A DNA stretch of 64,000 nucleotides, taken from positions 2,601,501 to 2,665,500 of the forward strand of contig NZ_CP080025.1 of assembly GCF_020463795.1 (NCBI RefSeq). Direction: 5' to 3'. Within the stretch, counting starts at the first letter, position 1. Every line of letters begins with the position of its first letter. The notes below the pieces were generated by a model. The model ran no database searches. It saw only the letters and a list, made by a program, of their open reading frames with translations, and was not told the DNA's origin. The translations under genes were made by a program, and so were the position numbers. Positions 17,994 to 28,500 of the stretch are shown in pieces. Origin of the DNA: Echinicola marina. GTDB lineage: Bacteria; Bacteroidota; Bacteroidia; Cytophagales; Cyclobacteriaceae.

Positions 17994-19748
17994 ATGAGAA
18001 CTATACATAAAATATTACTTGGTGCTTTAACCATTGGGTCTTTACAGGGTTGTTTGGATGCATTGGATAAAGAACCAAAAGACATTATTTCGCAAAATGC
18101 TGTTTATCGTGACCCAGAATTGGTGGATGCTCTACTCTTAAACTTATACAGTAGAGTGCCTTTTCAACAAACTGGAGGACAAGCAGACTTTAATATGGGA
18201 CTTATTGCTGGTGTAGGTGGTGAATGTAGACCATTTGGCGCTTGGCAAACTCCCTATACTGCATCTATTGCTATTTACGATGAAACTGGAGCAGGAGCCT
18301 TAAATTATTGGCCTTATGATGAAGTAAGAATAGCTAATCAAATGATTATGGATCTTACTGAATCAGATTTTGATCAAGAATATATTGACCAACGAATAGC
18401 TGAAATACGATTTCTCCGTTCGGTTATGTATTTTAAGATGGCCAAAAGATATGGGGGAGTACCTTTGGTTTTGGATGTGCAAGACGTAAATTCTTCTCCA
18501 GAAGATTTATTTGTAGCAAGGAATTCCGAAAAAGAAGTGTATGACTTTGTATTAGGTGAACTTGAGGCTGTTTCATCTACTTTGCCTGAAACTTACGGTG
18601 CAGCTGATAATGGAAGGTCTACTAAATGGGCTGCATTAGCATTGAGAAGCCGTGTGGCATTATACGCTGCTAGTATTGCTAGGTTTGGGACACTGCAATT
18701 GGATGGCCTTTTAGGCTTCCCTAGTTCTGATCAACAGAATTACTATACAATATCCAAAAATGCAGCTCTGGAAGTAATTAATTCTGGTCAATTTGAGCTG
18801 TATAACAAGTTTCCAAACGATCCTGAGCAAAACTATCATCAATTGTTTATCGATGAGGATAACCCAGAAGTGATTTTTGCGGAAAGGTGGGATTTTGCAT
18901 TGAACAGAGGACATAGTTGGGATAATTTGTGTACTCCTGCAGGTTTTAATTCCTCTTGGAATTCAAATTTCAACGCTTTTGTTGATTTGGTAGAACAGTT
19001 TGATTTTGTTGATGGAAGGTCTGGTGAAATTGATCGTTCTTTATATACAGCGGATAATTCATGGGATATTGATGACTTCTTTGGTCAAAGAGATCCTAGA
19101 TTTAGGGCATCATTCTTTTACCCAGAAACTCAATGGCAAGGTGGAACTGCTTATTTTCATACAGGAACTTATGCAACCATAGATGGGGAACGTAAATATA
19201 TGACATCTGGTAAGATTGGTGAATGGCCAGCTGCATCCGAACAAAGAAATAGAGTTCGTACTGGTGTCTATATTAAAAAGAGGGTTGATGAAGCTATGTT
19301 GGATCCAGCAGGAGGGCAATCAAGTACTGATTTCCATTATTTAAGATTGGGAGAATTGTACCTAAACTTAGCAGAACCGAGTTTTTATCTAGGTGAAACC
19401 AGTTCAGGACTCTCTGCTATTAATATGTTAAGAGAGCGTGCAGGTATGCCATTGTTAATGGATTTGACTGAAGAATCAATTAGACGTGAAAGAGCTGCTG
19501 AATTGTCTTTGGAAGAGCATCGTTATTGGGATTTGAGAAGGTGGAGAGTGGCCCAAGAATATCTCGACGGAAGACGTATGCAAGGGTATCAATATAAATA
19601 TGACTTAGATACCGATGAGTATTTCATTACACTTACTAATGCAGAAGGTCAAGCTAGAGTATTCCAGGATAGACACTATTATTTCGCTCTAGGTAGAGGT
19701 AAAATAGCTGAAAATCCAAATTTAGTTGAAAATCCAGGCTACGAATAA
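17994..19748 (+). CDS. SusD/RagB-family glycan-binding lipoprotein
   Basis: This 584-residue surface lipoprotein has the lipobox LQGC after a short signal peptide. It forms the lid over the SusC barrel and binds the polysaccharide. The N-terminal SusD-like part (PKDIISQNAVYRDPELVDALLLNLYSRV) and the helical TPR-like core (IRFLRSVMYFKMAKRYGGVPLV, ALRSRVALYAASIARFG) lead to the C-terminal RagB/SusD domain (LRLGELYLNLAEPSFYLGE ... INMLRERAGMP ... RRERAAELSLEEHRYWDLRRW), all diagnostic. It starts 13 bases after the SusC stop, so the two are co-transcribed. It is intact although its SusC partner is frameshifted. A strong terminator follows. Confidence 0.95.
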   Translation: MRTIHKILLGALTIGSLQGCLDALDKEPKDIISQNAVYRDPELVDALLLNLYSRVPFQQTGGQADFNMGLIAGVGGECRPFGAWQTPYTASIAIYDETGAGALNYWPYDEVRIANQMIMDLTESDFDQEYIDQRIAEIRFLRSVMYFKMAKRYGGVPLVLDVQDVNSSPEDLFVARNSEKEVYDFVLGELEAVSSTLPETYGAADNGRSTKWAALALRSRVALYAASIARFGTLQLDGLLGFPSSDQQNYYTISKNAALEVINSGQFELYNKFPNDPEQNYHQLFIDEDNPEVIFAERWDFALNRGHSWDNLCTPAGFNSSWNSNFNAFVDLVEQFDFVDGRSGEIDRSLYTADNSWDIDDFFGQRDPRFRASFFYPETQWQGGTAYFHTGTYATIDGERKYMTSGKIGEWPAASEQRNRVRTGVYIKKRVDEAMLDPAGGQSSTDFHYLRLGELYLNLAEPSFYLGETSSGLSAINMLRERAGMPLLMDLTEESIRRERAAELSLEEHRYWDLRRWRVAQEYLDGRRMQGYQYKYDLDTDEYFITLTNAEGQARVFQDRHYYFALGRGKIAENPNLVENPGYE

Positions 19749-19765
19749 ATATCGAAGATTTTTGA

Positions 19766-19804
19766 GATCAAAAGGCCGGTTATTTTAACTGGCCTTTTTG
19801 ATCT
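19766..19804 (+). terminator. Intrinsic terminator after the first SusC/SusD pair
   Basis: GATCAAAAGGCC (19766-19777) pairs with GGCCTTTTTGATC (19791-19803) around a short loop containing TATTTTA, with one bulge and one mismatch. It ends the sigma/FecR/SusC/SusD module before the sulfatase gene. Confidence 0.85.
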
Positions 19805-19868
19805 ACGGTAAGTATGAAATAGTGCGGATGGACTATATTCGTCTTTTTAAAAAAACACATACAAAAAA

Positions 19869-21410
19869 ATGAAGAAATCTTATTGGTTAGGCTGTCTTAT
19901 ATTGCTTGCGGGCTTTGGGTGCAGTCAGAAACAAGTGGGCAAAACTACAGGGGGGGATAAGCAGAATAAGCCCAATGTTTTGCTGATTTATACAGATGAT
20001 GTGGGCTATGGGGATATTGCTGTTTATGGAGGTAAAGTTCCTACTCCCCATATTGATAAACTGGCAGAGGATGGTTTGTTGTTTACTAATGCCTACGCTA
20101 CGGCTGCTACCTGTACACCGTCCCGTTATTCATTATTGACAGGGGAATATGCATGGAGGGCCAAAGGAAGAGGAGTTGCTCCAGGGGATGCTTCTGCCCT
20201 CATTAAGCCAGGAATGGAAACTTTGCCTTCTGTAATGCAGAGCGCAGGTTATAGAACTGCTGTGATAGGAAAGTGGCATTTGGGCTTGGGAGGAGAAGAA
20301 GGTCCGGATTGGAACGGAGCCTTAAAGCCTGGCCCATTGGAAATTGGTTTTGATTATTCATTTATCATTCCGGCAACAGGTGATCGGGTACCGACGGTAT
20401 TTGTGGAAGACCATCATGTGGTAGGCTTGGATCCAAATGATCCGATTGAGGTAAGTTACAGAAAGAAAATTGGGGATCGGCCTACCGGTAAGGAACATCC
20501 GGAGCAATTGAAAATGATGTGGTCTCATGGACATAATCACACGATAGTAAATGGCGTCAGTAGAATCGGATATATGTCGGGTGGCGAGTCAGCACTTTGG
20601 AGAGATGAGGATTTTGCCCAAACTTTTGTGGACAAGGCAGCATCATTTATTACTGAAGAGTCAGAAAAACCTTTCTTTATGTACTTTTCTACCCATGATA
20701 TCCATGTGCCAAGAATAGCCAACGAACAGTTTCAGGGTACAACAGGATTGGGTCCTCGAGGAGATGTAATCGCCCAGCTGGACTGGACAGTGGGGGAATT
20801 GATGAAATTGTTAAAAGCGAATGGCATGGAAGAAAATACCATGGTAATTTTTTCCAGTGACAATGGTCCTGTGCTCGATGATGGCTATGAAGATGAGGCC
20901 AGGGAAAAATTAGGGGATCATCAACCTTGGGGGACGCTAAGCGGTGGGAAGTACAGTGCATTGGAAGCGGGTACCCGTGTTCCTTTTATCGTGAAATGGC
21001 CAAAGGGCATCAAAGCCGGTACGATTTCCAATGCCTTGTTCAGTCAGGTAGATATGTTGGGTTCGATGGCAGCACATTTTAAAGTGGCTTATAACCAGGA
21101 GCAAGCAGTGGATACCCAAGATGCTTGGGAAAGTCTAGTGGGCAATGATCAGGATGGTCGATATGCTTTGGTTCAAGAAGCACTTTTTAGTAACCTTGCC
21201 TATGTCAGACAGGATGGATATAAATTTATACCGGGCAACAAAGGTCCAAAAATGGTGCCTTGGGGACCAAAAATAGAAACTGGATTTTCTAAGGAGGACC
21301 AATTGTTCGATCTGAAATTAGACACAAAGGAGAAAATGGACCTATCCAAAGCGAAGCCAGAGGTGCTTAAGGAAATGAAGAATGAGTTAGAAAGTATCAT
21401 TGGAAAGTAA
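19869..21410 (+). CDS. Sulfatase (S1 formylglycine family), lipoprotein
   Basis: This 513-residue lipoprotein (lipobox AGFGC) hydrolyses sulfate esters on a carbohydrate. The metal-binding Asp pair is in YTDDVGYGD, the formylglycine motif CTPSR lies in AATCTPSRYSLLTGEY, and GKWHLG, STHDIH and SSDNGP complete the active site. The Cys of CTPSR needs conversion to formylglycine by an anaerobic-type or other maturase that is not encoded here. The extended insert around VPTVFVEDHHVVGLDPNDP is typical of a carbohydrate-sulfatase subfamily, but I cannot fix the subfamily or sulfate position by eye. It lies between the two SusC/SusD modules and is followed by its own hairpin, so it is likely a single-gene transcript. 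Confidence 0.95.
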   Translation: MKKSYWLGCLILLAGFGCSQKQVGKTTGGDKQNKPNVLLIYTDDVGYGDIAVYGGKVPTPHIDKLAEDGLLFTNAYATAATCTPSRYSLLTGEYAWRAKGRGVAPGDASALIKPGMETLPSVMQSAGYRTAVIGKWHLGLGGEEGPDWNGALKPGPLEIGFDYSFIIPATGDRVPTVFVEDHHVVGLDPNDPIEVSYRKKIGDRPTGKEHPEQLKMMWSHGHNHTIVNGVSRIGYMSGGESALWRDEDFAQTFVDKAASFITEESEKPFFMYFSTHDIHVPRIANEQFQGTTGLGPRGDVIAQLDWTVGELMKLLKANGMEENTMVIFSSDNGPVLDDGYEDEAREKLGDHQPWGTLSGGKYSALEAGTRVPFIVKWPKGIKAGTISNALFSQVDMLGSMAAHFKVAYNQEQAVDTQDAWESLVGNDQDGRYALVQEALFSNLAYVRQDGYKFIPGNKGPKMVPWGPKIETGFSKEDQLFDLKLDTKEKMDLSKAKPEVLKEMKNELESIIGK

Positions 21411-21413
21411 AAA

Positions 21414-21451
21414 CACAAAGGGCCGGAGTGAATAGCTGTCGGCCCTTTGTG
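21414..21451 (+). terminator. Strong hairpin after the first sulfatase
   Basis: CACAAAGGGCCG (21414-21425) pairs perfectly with CGGCCCTTTGTG (21440-21451) around a 14-base loop. The T tract is weak, so termination may be partial. Confidence 0.65.
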
Positions 21452-21744
21452 CTTAAGGGGCAGGAATTAAATGATTTGTATGTCCGCAATTGTACCAGTA
21501 AGTTTTAACATTTATAATATTCTCTAAAAAGAGCACCCTGATCTCTCAGAAATACAAAATGAAATCAATGTACTTGTCTCTGGCCAGGTAGATCCGTGGG
21601 AAATAAGTTTATTGGTGTTAAAATGAAAAATCATACTAGATAAATAGTTTCTCTTCATTAGGGCAAAAAAAATACGGCTTTTAGGAAGATTTTGGAGAGA
21701 AAATTAACGAATAATTATTGAGATTGCTTTAAAAATATAAAAGG
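21452..21744 (+). other. Gap before the second sulfatase, no gene seen
   Basis: After the hairpin at 21414-21451 the remaining 293 bases up to the second sulfatase show no open frame with coding character, no RNA gene and no repeat. A promoter for the second sulfatase is expected here, but no clear TTG / TAnnTTTG pair was found. Confidence 0.3.
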
Positions 21745-23280
21745 ATGAATTTTAATTTTGCTCGCTTGCTCATCAGTGCATTGGTGATAAGCTTTTTTTC
21801 ATGCCAAAATACTTCTAAGGAAGTGGGGAGACATGGTACAGCCCCTAATATAATTTATGTTTTGGCTGATGATATGGGGATTGGAGATGTACAGGCCTAT
21901 AATCCTGAAGGAAAGATCAAAACACCTTATTTGGATCAAATGGCTGCAAATGGTATGAGATTTACCGATGCCCATACCTCGTCAGCGGTGTGTACCCCCA
22001 CCCGTTATGGGATTTTGACAGGAAGGTATAATTGGCGTTCGAGGTTGAAAAACGGTGTATTGGGTGGATATTCGGAGCCCTTGATTGATACGGCCAGGAC
22101 CACTGTTGCCTCTATGTTAAGTGACCAGGGATACCATACCGCATTTATAGGTAAGTGGCACCTTAGCTGGAACTGGGGAAAAGATGAAGCTGGAAAAGTA
22201 GACTTCAGTCTGCCAGTTACCCATAACCCAAATGACAAGGGTTTTGACTATGCTTATGGCCATGTGGCCTCCTTGGATATTCCTCCCTATATCTATGTGG
22301 AAAATGGAAAGGTTACTGCAGTTCCAACAGATTCTACAGAAAGCAAAGATAAATATGGTTGGTGGAGAAAAGGAGCGACTTCACCGGATTTTGACCATTT
22401 GGATGTGACCCCTAACTTCTTTAGAAGAGGGATTGCTTATGTGCAGGAGAGGGCCAAGACGGGGAAACCGTTTTTCCTCTATCTACCCTTACCATCTCCA
22501 CATACACCTATTTTGCCCTCTGAAGCATGGCAAGGAAAAAGTGGTTTGAATCCATACGGGGATTTTGTGATGATGGTAGACGATTATATGGGCAAGCTTT
22601 TGGCGGCCGTTAAGGAAGCGGGTATTGAAGACAATACCTTGATTATTTTTACCAGTGATAACGGCTGCTCTCCAGCGGCAAAGATCGATGAGCTGATAGC
22701 CGAAGGACATTATCCAAGTGGAACCTACAGGGGGCATAAAGCGGATATTTATGAAGGAGGGCATCGGGTGCCATTTATCGTAAAATGGCCCAAAGTGATT
22801 CAGGCAGGAAGCGTAAATGATCAAACGATCTGTACCACGGATTTAATGGCCACATGTGCTGATTTGGTCAACTATACCTTGAAAGATAACGAAGGAGAGG
22901 ATAGTTATAGTATGTTGCCGCTTTTGGAAGGTAAGGAGCAAAAAGGCGGCTTCAGAGAAGCTACCGTCCATCATTCCATCAATGGAAGCTTCGCTATCAG
23001 GCAGGGGGATTGGAAGCTGGCCATGACAGCAGGTTCTGGCGGCTGGAGCTACCCGACTCCCAAAGAGGTGGAAACAATGGATTCGATACCTCCTGTTCAG
23101 CTGTTCAATCTAAAGGATGATCCAAGTGAAAGGACAAATCTTCAAGCAGAGCATCCCGAAAAAGTAGCGGAACTTCAGGCCTTATTGACCAAATATATTG
23201 AAGATGGCAGAAGTACACCGGGAGCTCCCCAGTCAAATGAAGGAGAAAAGGTATGGAAGCAACTTTGGTGGATGAAGTGA
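21745..23280 (+). CDS. Sulfatase (S1 formylglycine family), lipoprotein
   Basis: A second, different S1 sulfatase of 511 residues, with signal peptide and lipobox SFFSC. Active-site landmarks are LADDMGIGD, the formylglycine motif CTPTR (in SSAVCTPTRYGILTGRY), IGKWHLSW, LPSPHTP and TSDNGC. Compared with the first sulfatase the inserts and C-terminal subdomain differ (RSTPGAPQSN at the end), so the two probably act on different sulfate positions of the same glycan. Both serine-variant possibilities are excluded because Cys is present in each. It lies 334 bases after the first sulfatase and 338 bases before the second ECF sigma gene. Confidence 0.95.
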   Translation: MNFNFARLLISALVISFFSCQNTSKEVGRHGTAPNIIYVLADDMGIGDVQAYNPEGKIKTPYLDQMAANGMRFTDAHTSSAVCTPTRYGILTGRYNWRSRLKNGVLGGYSEPLIDTARTTVASMLSDQGYHTAFIGKWHLSWNWGKDEAGKVDFSLPVTHNPNDKGFDYAYGHVASLDIPPYIYVENGKVTAVPTDSTESKDKYGWWRKGATSPDFDHLDVTPNFFRRGIAYVQERAKTGKPFFLYLPLPSPHTPILPSEAWQGKSGLNPYGDFVMMVDDYMGKLLAAVKEAGIEDNTLIIFTSDNGCSPAAKIDELIAEGHYPSGTYRGHKADIYEGGHRVPFIVKWPKVIQAGSVNDQTICTTDLMATCADLVNYTLKDNEGEDSYSMLPLLEGKEQKGGFREATVHHSINGSFAIRQGDWKLAMTAGSGGWSYPTPKEVETMDSIPPVQLFNLKDDPSERTNLQAEHPEKVAELQALLTKYIEDGRSTPGAPQSNEGEKVWKQLWWMK

Positions 23281-23618
23281 TTGATGTCTGGTAGGGAAAG
23301 CTAAAAAAGAGTCAATGAAGTACAAGAACCCAAAATACCTTTAATTTTATTGATCTTTGACAGTACATCTCATGGTCAGGTGCTTAGGGAATTATCAAAT
23401 CAGCCTGCCTTTGCCACTGTTTTATTGCCCAACAGCATCTGACACCAGTGCTAATAATTGTAGTTCTGGGGGAATATCTTCTTCAGGAAAAGATAAAGAT
23501 TTCTGGCTTTTTAGAAGAAAAATGAATTTGGATTCTTATATTAGGACAAATGGTCTATATCTAATATTGGTTTAAATCCAAAAGTTTGTTTTGTAATAAG
23601 CTTAATAGAGTACTGATT
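23281..23618 (+). other. Gap before the second sigma gene, no gene supported
   Basis: These 338 bases contain a 72-codon open frame (23357-23575), but its translation has no recognisable domain, a Ser/Asn-rich low-complexity middle and no start context, so I do not call it. No terminator hairpin was found after the sulfatase. The sigma promoter probably lies in the last 100 bases, which are AT-rich. Confidence 0.3.
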
Positions 23619-24218
23619 ATGAATAAGAGTTATACCGAAAAAGATGCTGAACTATGGGGAAATATAGTCAGAGGGGATAGGGAGAGTTTTGCTCGTGTCT
23701 ATAAGGCTTATTCCAATGATCTGTATAGGTACGGTTTTGGTTTTACCAAAGATGGGAATCTGATCCAAGATGTGTTGCATGATGTGTTTGTACATGTTTG
23801 GAGCATCAGGAATAATATATCCATACAGAAATCCATCAAATTTTATCTTTTTACCACTTTTAGAAGAGAATTGATTAAAGTGGTCAATGAGCAGTATAGA
23901 AGGGATTCTTTAGAGGATTACCATGCTCAGTTTTTATGGGAATCCTCATTTGAGGAATTATTGCACAAGCATCAAATTGTCTCAGAATCCAATGTGAAAA
24001 TCAACGAGGCTTTAGAAAGTCTTCCTTTAAGGCAAAAGGAAGCAATTTATTTGAGAGTGATAGAAGAATTGGGCTATGAGGAAATTTCCGAGTTGATGGG
24101 GGTACAAGTTCCTTCAATTTACAATTTGATTTTTAAAGGCATCAGGACCTTGAAGAGCAGTTTGGATTTAAGGAAAATAGCGATCAGCATTCTGTGTTTA
24201 TTCATCCTGAGTAGCTAA
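23619..24218 (+). CDS. ECF-type RNA polymerase sigma factor (Bacteroidota sigma-70 family)
   Basis: This 199-residue sigma factor heads the second SusC/SusD module. ATG at 23619 (MNKSYTEKDAELW) is chosen over TTG 23586 because the extra eleven residues are unlike the family. Region 2 is ARVYKAYSNDLYRYGFGFT ... IQDVLHDVFVHVWSIRNNIS ... KFYLFTTFRRELIK. Region 4 is ALESLPLRQKEAIYLRVIEELGYEEISELMGVQVPSIYNLIFKGI. It ends in a hydrophobic tail (ISILCLFILSS). It resembles the sigma relic at 11579 more closely in layout than the sigma factor at 12432. The anti-sigma gene follows 126 bases later. Confidence 0.95.
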   Translation: MNKSYTEKDAELWGNIVRGDRESFARVYKAYSNDLYRYGFGFTKDGNLIQDVLHDVFVHVWSIRNNISIQKSIKFYLFTTFRRELIKVVNEQYRRDSLEDYHAQFLWESSFEELLHKHQIVSESNVKINEALESLPLRQKEAIYLRVIEELGYEEISELMGVQVPSIYNLIFKGIRTLKSSLDLRKIAISILCLFILSS

Positions 24219-24344
24219 TATTGGCTGATGAGGCCTTGTTCTTTGGCGCAATACCAGATATGAAAAATAATTTAAAATTTTTTAGAATTAGGCGATGAGA
24301 TTTTAGGGGTTTTGTACTCTGTGATTCAGATAGTACAAAAGAAG

Positions 24345-25388
24345 ATGAAAGCCTATAATAAAATAGAAGACTTATTGTTTGATCAATCTTTTAAAGATTG
24401 GGTGCTTCAAGGTGAACCATTAGGGAATCTTAAATGGAAGAATTGGATTTCTCAAAATGAGGACAATCGACTACTTTATGAGCAGGCAAAGGCCATTTTG
24501 ATTTCTCTAAATGATCAGGGAGAAATCATGGATGCTGCAATGCAAAGTAAGCTTTTTAATAGGATTGAAAATAGCATCCAAACAAAGTCAAGGAATCAAC
24601 TTCCACATGAAAAGTACTCTATTTGGAACCAGGCCTGGTTTAGGGCGGCAGCCATATTGTTGTTGGTTGTAGGCTTGTCCATTGCCCTATCGAATATAAA
24701 AACAATTGAAAAGGAAACCTTAGTAGAAGAAGTGGGCAGGGTGGTCAAGTCCAATCCGATGGGACAAAAATCGAAACTTTACCTGCCTGACGGGACCATT
24801 GTTTACTTAAATTCAGGCAGTGAGATTGTGTATCAAGAGAATTTTGGAAAGAGTAATAGGGATATTGACTTGAATGGGGAAGCATTTTTTGAGGTGGCAC
24901 ATGATACCTTATTGCCTTTTAGGGTAAAATCCAGAAATATGATGACCGTAGCAGTGGGGACATCCTTCAATATTAAAGCCTATCAGGAAGACACTCCTAG
25001 TATACAGCTGGCCACCGGAAAGGTAAGGGTCTATAGCATGGATGATGAAGAAAAGGAAGTCTTTTTGGATCCAGGAGAAGAAGCCTCCTTAGGCAGCGTA
25101 GGATTAGAAAAGGGGAAGTTTGACCGGAAAAATGCATTTGGCTGGAAGGAAGGAGTCCTTAGTTTCACCCAAATGAGATTCTCGGAGGTTAAACAACTAC
25201 TGGAACGCTGGTATGCAGTTGAGATAACTGTTAATAATTCCCCAAAGAAAGACGAAAAAGTATCAGGAGAGTATAAGGATGCCATTTTGGAAAATGTATT
25301 AAAAAGCCTAGGATACACCATGGGTTTTGACTTTAAAATAGACCGTAAAAAAATAACCATATACTTTAATACAAATGCCAATGAATAA
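24345..25388 (+). CDS. FecR-family anti-sigma factor
   Basis: This 347-residue anti-sigma protein starts at ATG 24345 (MKAYNKIEDLLFDQSFKDWV), chosen because the preceding TTG 24312 adds an atypical extension. It has a cytoplasmic sigma-binding domain (1-95), a membrane segment (about 100-118, AWFRAAAILLLVVGLSIAL), a periplasmic FecR domain (about 135-250, SKLYLPDGTIVYLNSGSEIVY ... DLNGEAFFEVA ... MTVAVGTSFNIKAY) and DUF4974 (about 275-345). It sits between its sigma factor and an intact SusC with STN domain, so the whole surface-to-nucleoid signalling chain is present here, unlike in the first module. Confidence 0.94.
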   Translation: MKAYNKIEDLLFDQSFKDWVLQGEPLGNLKWKNWISQNEDNRLLYEQAKAILISLNDQGEIMDAAMQSKLFNRIENSIQTKSRNQLPHEKYSIWNQAWFRAAAILLLVVGLSIALSNIKTIEKETLVEEVGRVVKSNPMGQKSKLYLPDGTIVYLNSGSEIVYQENFGKSNRDIDLNGEAFFEVAHDTLLPFRVKSRNMMTVAVGTSFNIKAYQEDTPSIQLATGKVRVYSMDDEEKEVFLDPGEEASLGSVGLEKGKFDRKNAFGWKEGVLSFTQMRFSEVKQLLERWYAVEITVNNSPKKDEKVSGEYKDAILENVLKSLGYTMGFDFKIDRKKITIYFNTNANE

Positions 25389-25401
25389 ATTCTGACAAAA
25401 A

Positions 25402-25425
25402 AAGCCAATGATCACTCATTGGCTT
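25402..25425 (+). promoter_or_regulatory. Perfect hairpin in the SusC leader of the second module
   Basis: AAGCCAATG (25402-25410) pairs perfectly with CATTGGCTT (25417-25425) around a six-base loop, 14 bases after the anti-sigma stop and 88 bases before the SusC ATG. A is abundant before it, but no T tract follows on the plus strand. A tiny frame (ATG 25408, MITHWLGR, stop 25432-25434) overlaps the right arm. The parallel with 14493-14530 suggests control of SusC/SusD expression relative to the sigma and anti-sigma genes. Confidence 0.5.
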
Positions 25426-25512
25426 GGTCGATAGACAGCCAAGTTTCTCAGGCTTTAGGCCGTATATCGATGTTTTAATGCCTTATGTAAAACAGTAAAA
25501 CATTTCAAAATT

Positions 25513-28500
25513 ATGAAAAAAACATTACATGCAATATGTATGATAGGAAAATACTATCTGTATGGATTTGTGTTTCAGTTACTTTTCCTGAACCTGATCT
25601 ATGCAGGGCCTAGCAAGGCACAAGAATCGCTGGACATCACTAAGGTGTCCTTGAGCCTTGATCTTAATGAGGCTTCTTTGGCAGAGGCTTTTAAGCAGAT
25701 CAATGCTAAGACTGAGTTTAAATTTATTTATAAAGATGAACTGGTCAGAAATTTACCTCCAGTTAATATTAAGCTAGAAAATCAATCACTTGAAGCTGTA
25801 TTGATTAATTTGGCTAGAAGTCATCAGTTGTCATTCAAGCAGGTGGATAATACCATCAGCGTTAAGGAACATAGGAGAAAAAACTCCACTCCCGCCATCA
25901 CTGTACAAGTTGAAGTGAGCGGTACCGTGACAGCAAAAGACGGCCAGCCTATTCCAGGCGTAACGGTGGTGGAGCAGGGGACGGTAAATGGTACAGTGAC
26001 CGACTTGGATGGTAAATATTCCATTAGTGTGGAAGAAGGAGCCAACCTGGTGTTTTCATTTGTGGGCTATCTTTCTCAAACCGTTACAGTAAGTAACCAA
26101 TCTACCCTTAATATAGTTTTGGAGGACGATGTCAGCGACTTGGAAGAAGTAGTTGTGGTAGGTTATGGTACCCAGAAGAAAGGAAACCTTACCGGTGCAG
26201 TGGGGATGACTGACGGGGCAGTGCTTCAGGAAAGGCCGATTACGAATATTACAGATGGTCTCCAAGGGGTCGTGCCCGGATTGAACATAATTCCTTCAAA
26301 TGGTACACCAGGTAGTGGTGCCAGCATCAATATCCGTGGTGCCACCAGTATCAATGGAGGTTCTCCTCTGGTCTTGGTAGATGGTGCTCAGATGGATATC
26401 AATAATATCAATCCGCAGGACATAGAAAGTGTAACAGTCCTAAAAGATGCTGCCTCTGCTGCAATATATGGTGCAAGGGCAGCATTTGGGGTGATTTTGA
26501 TCACTACAAAAAAGGGTACTAGAAATGCAGCTCCTCAGTTTAACTATTCAGGGAACTTTTTTGCAGCACAGCCAACTATTTTACCTGAAAAGTCTGACAG
26601 TTATAAATATGAAATGTATGTGAATAGCATGGTGAGCAGTACCAACGGTGCCAGGGTATTCAATGATGATCACCTAGGGTTGATTCAGGATAGGGTAAAT
26701 GGTACTATATCCAATGATTATACTTTAGCCCCTTCTGGCTCTTTTTATTATGAGCATGCGAATACGGATTGGGCAGATCTGGTATTTGCTACTGCTGCTC
26801 CAGGGCAAAACCATAATTTGAGTGTGTCTGGTGGAACTGATAAAACGGCCTATCGTGCATCTTTTGCTTATACCCGTCAAGATGGTATTGTGAAGATCGG
26901 TAATGACCGATATGAACGGTACAACTTCAATACCAATATGAGTACGGACTTGAACAACTGGTTGACCACCAAATTCCAAGTAAACTTTTCCAAGTCTGAG
27001 CAGGATGTACATAACTTGCCTCCGGGCCATGGGCCTTCTATTTTCCATACGGTGTGGAGAGCCAGACCTACTTTGACGCCCTATATGGATTTGGATGGTG
27101 TGCCTTATGCTACATTTATCCGTTTGAACCCCGTTGCTACCCTAGAGCAAGGAGGTCGTGATAATAGACATGCATATAACTTAAATACAAAAGCAGGCGT
27201 AGAAATGAAGTTTGGTGATTTCCAAGTGTTCTCAAACTTCACTTATAATCCTAAATTCAGACAACGCGTATTGAACAATGTGGATTTCGAATCCACTACC
27301 CCTTGGGCCAACTTGAGTGTAAGAAAAGACGGTGGGCCTTCCTATGTAAGGAAAATTAATGAAGTGGATAATTATTATGCTTTCGATATCTATGGAAAGT
27401 ATGGGAAAGACTGGGAGAGTGGACACAGCTTAGAGGCTACAGTAGGTTTTAATCAGGAAATGGCCACATTTAGTAATGATAATGTCTACAATACGGACAT
27501 GATCAGTTATGATGTGATTTCTACATCCACAACATTAGGTACACCTGTAGTCACAGATGGATATTCGGATTGGGCCCTAAGAAGTGGGTTCACAAGGATT
27601 AATTATAGCTTTATGGGCAAATATCTTCTGGAAATAAATAGTAGATATGATGGCTCTTCCAGGTTTAGGAAGGATGATAGGTTTGGATTTTTTCCTTCGG
27701 TATCTGCAGGTTGGAGGGTTAGCGATGAAGAGTTTATGAAAGACATTTCTTGGTTAAATTTATTCAAACTTAGGGCTTCCTACGGAAAGCTTGGTAATCA
27801 GGTTACTGAAGTAGATTATCCTTTTGTGGGGTATTTAACAGTACCTCAAACAAGTTGGATTATTGGTGGTCAAAGACCTTTGGGGCTAACGCCTCAAGAT
27901 CCAATTGGTACTTTATATTCTTGGGAAACTGTTGAAACGACTAATATTGGGGCGGACTTTGTTTTTATCGGTGGAAGGTTAGACGCAAGTTTTGATATTT
28001 TCACAAGGAATACAAAGGACATGCTAGTGGAAAGTGATGGTTTGCCAAGCGTTTTTGGAGCTCAGGCTCCAGAACAAAATGCAGCAGATCTTCAGGTAAA
28101 GGGTTGGGAAGCTGCTATTGGATGGAATGATAAAGTGGGGAGCGATTTTTCCTATAATCTAAACTTTGTGATTTCTGACTCAAAAGGTGAAATTACTAAG
28201 TTTGATAACCCTTCCAAGTCTCTTGCAGCGAGCTATTATGAGGGAATGACCATTGGTGAGATTTGGGGATATGAGACTGTAGGACTATTCCAAACTCAAG
28301 AGGAAATTAACAATGCTGCAGACCATACTCCCCTGGGGGCAGGGAATCTTGTGGGGCTTGGTGATGTGCATTATGCGGACCTAAATGAAGACGGGGAAAT
28401 CTCAGTGGGACAAAATACTGTTGAGAATTCTGGTGATAGAAGGATCATCGGTAACGCTTCTCCCCGCTATTTCTACGGTATCCGTGGTGGAGCGAGCTGG

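Noticed and set aside
21414-21451. The hairpin after the first sulfatase as an attachment site or mobile-element end
   Set aside because: No matching repeat elsewhere in the window and no integrase; a terminator fits better.
23357-23575. A 72-codon open frame before the second sigma gene
   Set aside because: No domain, a low-complexity Ser/Asn middle, no start context and no similarity by eye to known families.
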